Assembly: GCA_964639525.1 (NCBI GenBank)
Contig: CAZXDS010000019.1
Location: 1-27,932 of the forward strand
From: CAZXDS01 sp964639525
GTDB taxonomy: Bacteria; Bacteroidota; Ignavibacteria; Ignavibacteriales; Melioribacteraceae
DNA: 27,932 nucleotides
Reading direction: 5' to 3'
Each line of letters opens with the position of its first letter. Positions within the stretch are counted from its first letter, which is position 1. The notes under the pieces were generated by a model. That model was given only the letters and a program-made list of their open reading frames with translations, searched no databases and was not told where the DNA came from. Positions 24,012-27,932 of this stretch are shown piece after piece. The translations under genes were made by a program, and so were the position numbers.

Positions 24012-24638
24012 TTATTTTTTGATAATTACAGGAGTGCCTATTTTCACAACCGAAGCCAGTTCTTCTATATCTTCATTGCTCACTGCAATCGAGCCGTTTG
24101 TCCAGTTAAAAATAAAAGGGAGATTTTTAAAAATAATATCAAATTTTCCAATTCCTTCAATACCTATTTCAACAGATAATTTTGACTTGGGAAACATACA
24201 ATTATTTTCTTCATGTGTTAAAATAATTTCTTGATATTCTTTTTTTGTTATAGCCCCATCCATTAAAGCATTTGCCGCATCTATTCTGTTGGGATAATTT
24301 AATTTCAAAAACATATGATATTTTGAAGTAGTATCGATAGAACAAATTTTATAATCTCCGGCAGGTGTAATATTATCGTAAATGTTTTTTTTTGCATGTA
24401 TATTACTTTTACCAAAAACAGCTTTGTAAACTTTTAATAATTTCCCGTCAGAGTACAATTCCAGCTTATAATGTTGTTTATCAATTATGATTTTAGGACT
24501 ATTAATCACCACAATTCCGTTTGCACCGAGTATTTCACGCAACGGTTCTTCCTCACTTCTAATAATAAAACCGTAAAGAATTACTCCGGCAAAAAAGACA
24601 AAAATACTTATTATGGAATAAACAATATTTCTTAACAA
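24012..24638 (-). CDS. YkuD-like (L,D-transpeptidase fold) protein lacking catalytic residues
   Basis: A 208-residue protein anchored by one N-terminal helix (IVYSIISIFVFFAGVILYG) and otherwise periplasmic. The rest follows the YkuD fold: a strand pair IDKQHYKLELYSDGKLLKVY, the TPAGDYKI motif, LNYPN, and the end GTPVIIKK. In active homologues the pattern is IGIHGxG and, about 20 residues on, WTDGCIAVSNxDIEEL, where His and Cys are essential. Here these read IGIEGIG with E161 and WTNGSIAVSN with S183. Codons GAA and TCG confirm both changes. Fold-defining residues around them are kept, so it looks like a maintained pseudoenzyme. It opens with TTG at 24638 (no in-frame ATG nearby) and is coupled to the Omp85 gene. 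Confidence 0.8.
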   Translation of the reverse strand: MLRNIVYSIISIFVFFAGVILYGFIIRSEEEPLREILGANGIVVINSPKIIIDKQHYKLELYSDGKLLKVYKAVFGKSNIHAKKNIYDNITPAGDYKICSIDTTSKYHMFLKLNYPNRIDAANALMDGAITKKEYQEIILTHEENNCMFPKSKLSVEIGIEGIGKFDIIFKNLPFIFNWTNGSIAVSNEDIEELASVVKIGTPVIIKK

Positions 24639-24887
24639 TTGCTATCTCAATTTCAATACTGAAAATAAAATAAGATAATAAATATACGAAACAGCCACGT
24701 TGTAAGAAACACGTAATTGCAAATCAGTTTGCGAACACCACATGAATTGGTTTTCATTTCCTCCAAATGGATATCATTTTTTACTATTGGTTTTGAAATT
24801 CAATTGGAAATATTTTTTGCATTTTGAAAATTGTAAATCAAACAAAATCTTGAGATATTTATTTACTAAAAATTGGAGAAATCGTTT

Positions 24888-25775
24888 ATGTCAAAAAATA
24901 ATTATACTAAGTCAATGTTGAAAGAAAATGCACTTGAAAAGAAAGTGATTGTAATTACCGGAGGCGGCACCGGACTCGGAAAAGCAATGGGGAAATATTT
25001 TTCTTCACTTGGAGCCAAACTTGTTATTGCAAGCCGTAAAATTGAAGTACTTGAAGATACTGCCATAGAAATAACGTTGGCTACAGGACACGAAGTTTTC
25101 CCTATTAAATGTGATGTTTCAAATTATGCCGATGTTGAAAATATGCTGAACGCCGCTAAAACAAAATTTGGCAAAGTTGATGTATTGTTAAATAATGCAG
25201 CGGGAAATTTTATTAGTCCAACCGAAAGATTGTCCAATCGCGCATTTGACATAATTGTGAATATTGTTCTTCGAGGAACTTATAATTGCACACTCGCTTT
25301 CGGAAAAGACTGGATTGCCAACAAACAAAAAGCTTCCATTTTAAATATTGTAACAACTTATGCCTGGACGGGTTCGGGATATGTGGTTCCTTCTGCCGTT
25401 TCCAAAGCCGGAGTGCTTGCCCTTACACGTTCTCTTGCTGTAGAATGGGCAAAATACGGAATTCGTTCAAACGCTATTGCTCCGGGTCCGTTCCCAACAA
25501 AAGGGGCATGGGAAAGATTAGTTCCTGCTGACCTTGCAAAAAAGTTTGACTTCTCAAAGAAAGTACCGTTGCGGAGGGTTGGTGAACATCAGGAGCTTGC
25601 AAATCTTGCAGCTTATTTGGTTTCCGATTTTTCAAGTTATATTAATGGCGAAGTAATTACAATTGACGGCGGTGAATGGCTGCAAGGAGCAGGACAATTT
25701 AATATGCTTGAAATGGTTCCACAACAAATGTGGGACGAAATTGAAAAAGCAGTAAGAAAAGCAGGGAAAGAATAA
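24888..25775 (+). CDS. SDR-family oxidoreductase, 2,4-dienoyl-CoA reductase type
   Basis: A 295-residue short-chain dehydrogenase. The nucleotide-binding motif TGGGTGLG is at 24-31, LNNAAGNF at 101-108 and KCDVSN at 74-79 are standard, and the catalytic Lys is K173. The usual YxxxK tyrosine is replaced by serine (S169 in PSAVSKAG), followed by LAVEWAKYGIRSNAIAPGP. This Ser/Lys form is the mark of the mitochondrial/peroxisomal 2,4-dienoyl-CoA reductase group, which helps beta-oxidation of unsaturated acyl-CoAs. I place the start at the ATG at 24888, with GGAG 9 nt upstream; the frame is open five codons further to a TTG at 24873 that overlaps this Shine-Dalgarno. The exonuclease III gene follows without any gap. 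The 234-bp upstream divergent region has no convincing promoter. Confidence 0.9.
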   Translation: MSKNNYTKSMLKENALEKKVIVITGGGTGLGKAMGKYFSSLGAKLVIASRKIEVLEDTAIEITLATGHEVFPIKCDVSNYADVENMLNAAKTKFGKVDVLLNNAAGNFISPTERLSNRAFDIIVNIVLRGTYNCTLAFGKDWIANKQKASILNIVTTYAWTGSGYVVPSAVSKAGVLALTRSLAVEWAKYGIRSNAIAPGPFPTKGAWERLVPADLAKKFDFSKKVPLRRVGEHQELANLAAYLVSDFSSYINGEVITIDGGEWLQGAGQFNMLEMVPQQMWDEIEKAVRKAGKE

Positions 25776-26549
25776 ATGAAAAAATTAAAATTAGTCTCTT
25801 GGAATGTAAACGGAATTCGTGCAATCGCCAAAAAAGGATTTCATAAATGGCTTGGGAATGAAAACCCCGATATACTTTGCCTACAGGAAACAAAGGCTTG
25901 GGAAGAACAACTTGACGAATCATTAACGAAAATAGATGGTTATCATTCCTACTTTTCGGAAGCATCTAAAAAAGGCTACAGCGGAACAGTGATTTACACA
26001 AAGGAAAAACCGCTCAGCGTAAAACACGGAATAGGTATTGATGAATTTGACAGCGAAGGAAGGTTTGTTATTGCAGAGTATGAAAATTTCACTTTATTTA
26101 ATATATATTTCCCAAACGGTAAACGGGATAACGAAAGGCTCCAATATAAAATGGATTTTTATGAAGCATTTCAAAAACATGCAGTTGATTTAACAAAACA
26201 AGGGAAAAACGTGGTTGTTTGCGGTGATGTAAACACAGCTCACAAGGAAATTGATTTGGCACGCCCGAAACCAAATTCTAAAAGTTCAGGGTTTTTGCCC
26301 GTTGAAAGAGCTTGGATTGACGGATTTCTCGAAGCCGGATTTATTGATACTTTACGAATGTATAATACCAATGCCGAAGTTTACACTTGGTGGGACATGA
26401 TTACACGGGCACGTACCAGAAACGTTGGCTGGAGAATTGATTATTTTTTTATTAGTCAAAGCTTAAAGGGAAATATTACTAATGCATATACTTTGCCGGA
26501 TGTAATGGGTTCGGATCATTGCCCTGTTGGAATTGAGTTAAAATTTTAA
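25776..26549 (+). CDS. xth: exodeoxyribonuclease III (AP endonuclease)
   Basis: A 257-residue member of the exonuclease-endonuclease-phosphatase family that cuts at abasic sites and trims 3' ends in base excision repair. Active-site residues are in place: N10 in SWNVNGIR, E38 in LQETKAW, Y111 in YFPNG, D151 and N153 in CGDVNTAH, the WWDMITRARTRNVGWRIDYFF block, and D247-H248 in GSDHCPVG. The ATG immediately follows the SDR stop codon. The stop overlaps that of the convergent DUF59-like gene by 4 bp, leaving no room for a terminator between them. Confidence 0.95.
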   Translation: MKKLKLVSWNVNGIRAIAKKGFHKWLGNENPDILCLQETKAWEEQLDESLTKIDGYHSYFSEASKKGYSGTVIYTKEKPLSVKHGIGIDEFDSEGRFVIAEYENFTLFNIYFPNGKRDNERLQYKMDFYEAFQKHAVDLTKQGKNVVVCGDVNTAHKEIDLARPKPNSKSSGFLPVERAWIDGFLEAGFIDTLRMYNTNAEVYTWWDMITRARTRNVGWRIDYFFISQSLKGNITNAYTLPDVMGSDHCPVGIELKF

Positions 26550-26818
26550 GGATTTTTAAATACAACTTTGTTATTCGGAAATTCCTTTTCAATTTTATCT
26601 TTTAAAAGTTTTTCGATTGTGGAATACGCATTTAACTGATAAACAACACAGCACGCTTTTGCTGTTTCCGGAGCGTACATGAAAACTTCAAATTCATTTG
26701 TTGTTTCATTAAGTTTTATTCCGGCAACGAGATTCATTTCAGTAACCGACATTCCGTTTTCCGGGTCTTTTACGCTATTTAAAATTTCGGACAGTTTATT
26801 TTTTGTTTCCTTGTTCAT
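26546..26818 (-). CDS. small MIP18/DUF59-like protein (copy 1)
   Basis: A 90-residue protein resembling the DUF59 domain of SufT, PaaD and the N-terminus of Mrp/ApbC. The ordered features are an N-terminal helix ending VKDPENGMSVTEMNLVAGI (residues 16-34, cf. the DPExGxSVxELGLV pattern), an FEVFMYAP strand, two adjacent cysteines C56-C57, and a helix LLKDKIEKEFPN. DUF59 proteins assist iron-sulfur cluster assembly or delivery. The similarity is moderate and the function here is inferred. AGGA lies 5 nt before the ATG. A related copy lies 15 bp upstream and both follow an ArsA-type ATPase gene. Confidence 0.6.
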   Translation of the reverse strand: MNKETKNKLSEILNSVKDPENGMSVTEMNLVAGIKLNETTNEFEVFMYAPETAKACCVVYQLNAYSTIEKLLKDKIEKEFPNNKVVFKNP

Positions 26819-26833
26819 TTTATAATCCTTTTA

Positions 26834-27106
26834 TTAAGTATAATAAAATCGGGTGCCGATATTTGGAAACTCTATTTTAAAAGCATCTGTTATTGAAGAC
26901 TCAATTTGGTTTTTACCCAAAAAGTTAAAGACAACACTGTACGTTTTGGCAGCTTCTTTTTGGTTTATATAGATGAAAAACTTTTCGGCAATTGTGTTAT
27001 ACTTTATGCCATCAATGATGTTTAATTTCAAAATAGGTACGCCGCTTCTTGGTTCTACCACAGTTTCTAAAATCTCTCCGATTTTATTTTGCATTTCTTT
27101 AGTCAA
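26834..27106 (-). CDS. small MIP18/DUF59-like protein (copy 2, no cysteine)
   Basis: A 90-residue paralogue of the next gene: same length, same start pattern (MTKEMQNKIGEILETV against MNKETKNKLSEILNSV), PRSGVPILKLNIIDGIKYN in place of the DPENG loop, and the shared ending IEFPN. It has no cysteine at all, and the Asp of the DPE motif is Glu (VVEPRSG). It probably arose by tandem duplication and has lost the cluster-related residues. I take the TTG at 27106 as start because AGGA lies 6 nt upstream, while the ATG four codons in has no good Shine-Dalgarno. It lies 21 bp after the ATPase gene. Confidence 0.55.
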   Translation of the reverse strand: MTKEMQNKIGEILETVVEPRSGVPILKLNIIDGIKYNTIAEKFFIYINQKEAAKTYSVVFNFLGKNQIESSITDAFKIEFPNIGTRFYYT

Positions 27107-27127
27107 AACAAATCCTATAATTATTAA

Positions 27128-27932
27128 TTACGATATAGAAAATGAATCAAGTCCTTCCAAATAAGATTCGAGAGTATTTAAGCCCAACAATGGTTTACTA
27201 CTTTGTGGAAATATTTGCAATTTATTGTAAGTGAAGTTTTTTTCAATTTCGGAAGTATCAAAACCATCACTAAATTTATTAATAATTAAATTACCAACTG
27301 TTAAATTAAAATTATTCAGATTATCAACAATTAAATCAGATTCTGAAAATGATAATTTGTCTGGATTCAATACTAAATTTAAAACAGTTTTAGTTTTATT
27401 TTCAAAAACGGTTTTTACATTTGAATATTGTTCAATTTGCAAGTTGAGTTTATTCAAAATTTTGTCCCGTTCAATTTCCTTTGTTCCAAGTTTAACTTTT
27501 GTAATTATTTTTTTCTTTTTGATAATTGTATTTCGTAATTCAAGTAATTTCTGAAGCCACAACAAGGAAATTGTTGGCAGTCCAAGAAACTTAAGTGTTA
27601 ATGCAGTCGGAGGCATATCAAAAATAATAAAATCCATATCGGTAAATTTTGCTCTTATTTCCTTGTAGGCAAGCAACAAAGCATATTCTTCAATACCCGG
27701 TGAAAACTTTATTATATCGAAATAATTTTCCAAATTAAAAGCGGTTAAATAGGCGTATGTTCTCTTAATCTGGAATTGAATGTCAGATAAATATTTATCA
27801 ATCCAATAATTAATTTCGACTTCCTTAACAAGAAGATTGGATTTTACTTTAACCGGTTTTTCCGAAAATTTCATATCGAAAATATCGGATTGGTTGTGTG
27901 CAGGGTCCATTGAAACAAGCAGAACTTTTTTA
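27128..27932 (-). CDS. ArsA/Get3-family ATPase, 5' end outside the window
   Basis: About 267 residues of an anion-transporting-ATPase-type P-loop protein. The frame stays open to the window edge, reading KKVLLVSMDPAHNQSD, which is the conserved strand and DPAH switch segment, so the P-loop itself lies outside. Further on are FIIFDMPPTALTLKFLGLP, equivalent to the DTAPTGHTLRLL signature, with the usual GH changed to AL, and the NLVLNPDKLSFSESD and LIINKF strands. Family members bind arsenite (ArsA) or tail-anchored proteins (Get3), and many bacterial ones have unknown cargo. The metal-binding cysteines of ArsA are not seen in this part. It is co-oriented with the two DUF59-like genes. Confidence 0.82.
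   Translation of the reverse strand, partial: KKVLLVSMDPAHNQSDIFDMKFSEKPVKVKSNLLVKEVEINYWIDKYLSDIQFQIKRTYAYLTAFNLENYFDIIKFSPGIEEYALLLAYKEIRAKFTDMDFIIFDMPPTALTLKFLGLPTISLLWLQKLLELRNTIIKKKKIITKVKLGTKEIERDKILNKLNLQIEQYSNVKTVFENKTKTVLNLVLNPDKLSFSESDLIVDNLNNFNLTVGNLIINKFSDGFDTSEIEKNFTYNKLQIFPQSSKPLLGLNTLESYLEGLDSFSIS

Noticed and set aside
27128..27910. ATPase gene starting at the ATG at 27910
   Set aside because: That Met is inside the conserved KKVLLVSMDPAH segment and the frame is open to the edge, so the gene is truncated by the window rather than starting there.

Overview
The window is AT-rich, densely coded bacterial chromosome. Gene content points to the Bacteroidota/Chlorobiota/Ignavibacteriota assemblage. 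The signs are a long IspG with an inserted middle domain, an ArsS/DUF2064/DUF547 arsenosugar cluster, a DUF1460 amidase-like protein, Omp85 and signal-peptide outer-membrane proteins, inconsistent Shine-Dalgarno sequences, and dispersed short palindromes. An Ignavibacteria-like organism is my best guess, but no rRNA or other decisive marker is present.

Layout. 1-2150: a REP-like palindrome, slyD (-), then a TauE/SafE permease and a class I methyltransferase (+). 2225-3193: Sua5-type tRNA t6A synthase (-). 3268-7612: a tight minus-strand operon of arsenosugar type, in transcription order TIGR04283-type glycosyltransferase, DUF2064 enzyme, DUF547 protein, a second and degenerate DUF2064 protein, a carboxymuconolactone-decarboxylase-like protein, and radical SAM ArsS. 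No arsM is visible. 7613-8195: non-coding, with REP-like hairpins. 8196-9736: a GT2 glycosyltransferase followed by a beta-barrel protein. 10064-13417: dnaG followed by a GH13 alpha-amylase-family enzyme. 13512-14061: a 550-bp non-autonomous transposon (MITE) with 23-bp terminal inverted repeats, an 8-bp target duplication and an interior packed with hairpins. 14215-16709: a DJ-1/PfpI protein and ispG (+).

16740-24638 is a run of minus-strand housekeeping genes. One group is udg4-dnaB-DUF1460. The other is YkuD-like, TamA/BamA-like, yicC, gmk and rpoZ, ending in a terminator. The YkuD-like protein has lost both expected catalytic residues. 24888-26549: an SDR of the 2,4-dienoyl-CoA reductase type, then exodeoxyribonuclease III (+). 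26546-27932: a minus-strand group of two paralogous MIP18/DUF59-like small proteins behind an ArsA/Get3-type ATPase cut by the window edge.

The points most worth a second look are the MITE, the double-substituted YkuD protein, the arsenosugar cluster with its second decayed DUF2064 protein, the ArsA plus twin DUF59 cassette, and the repeated hairpins that share geometry but not sequence.
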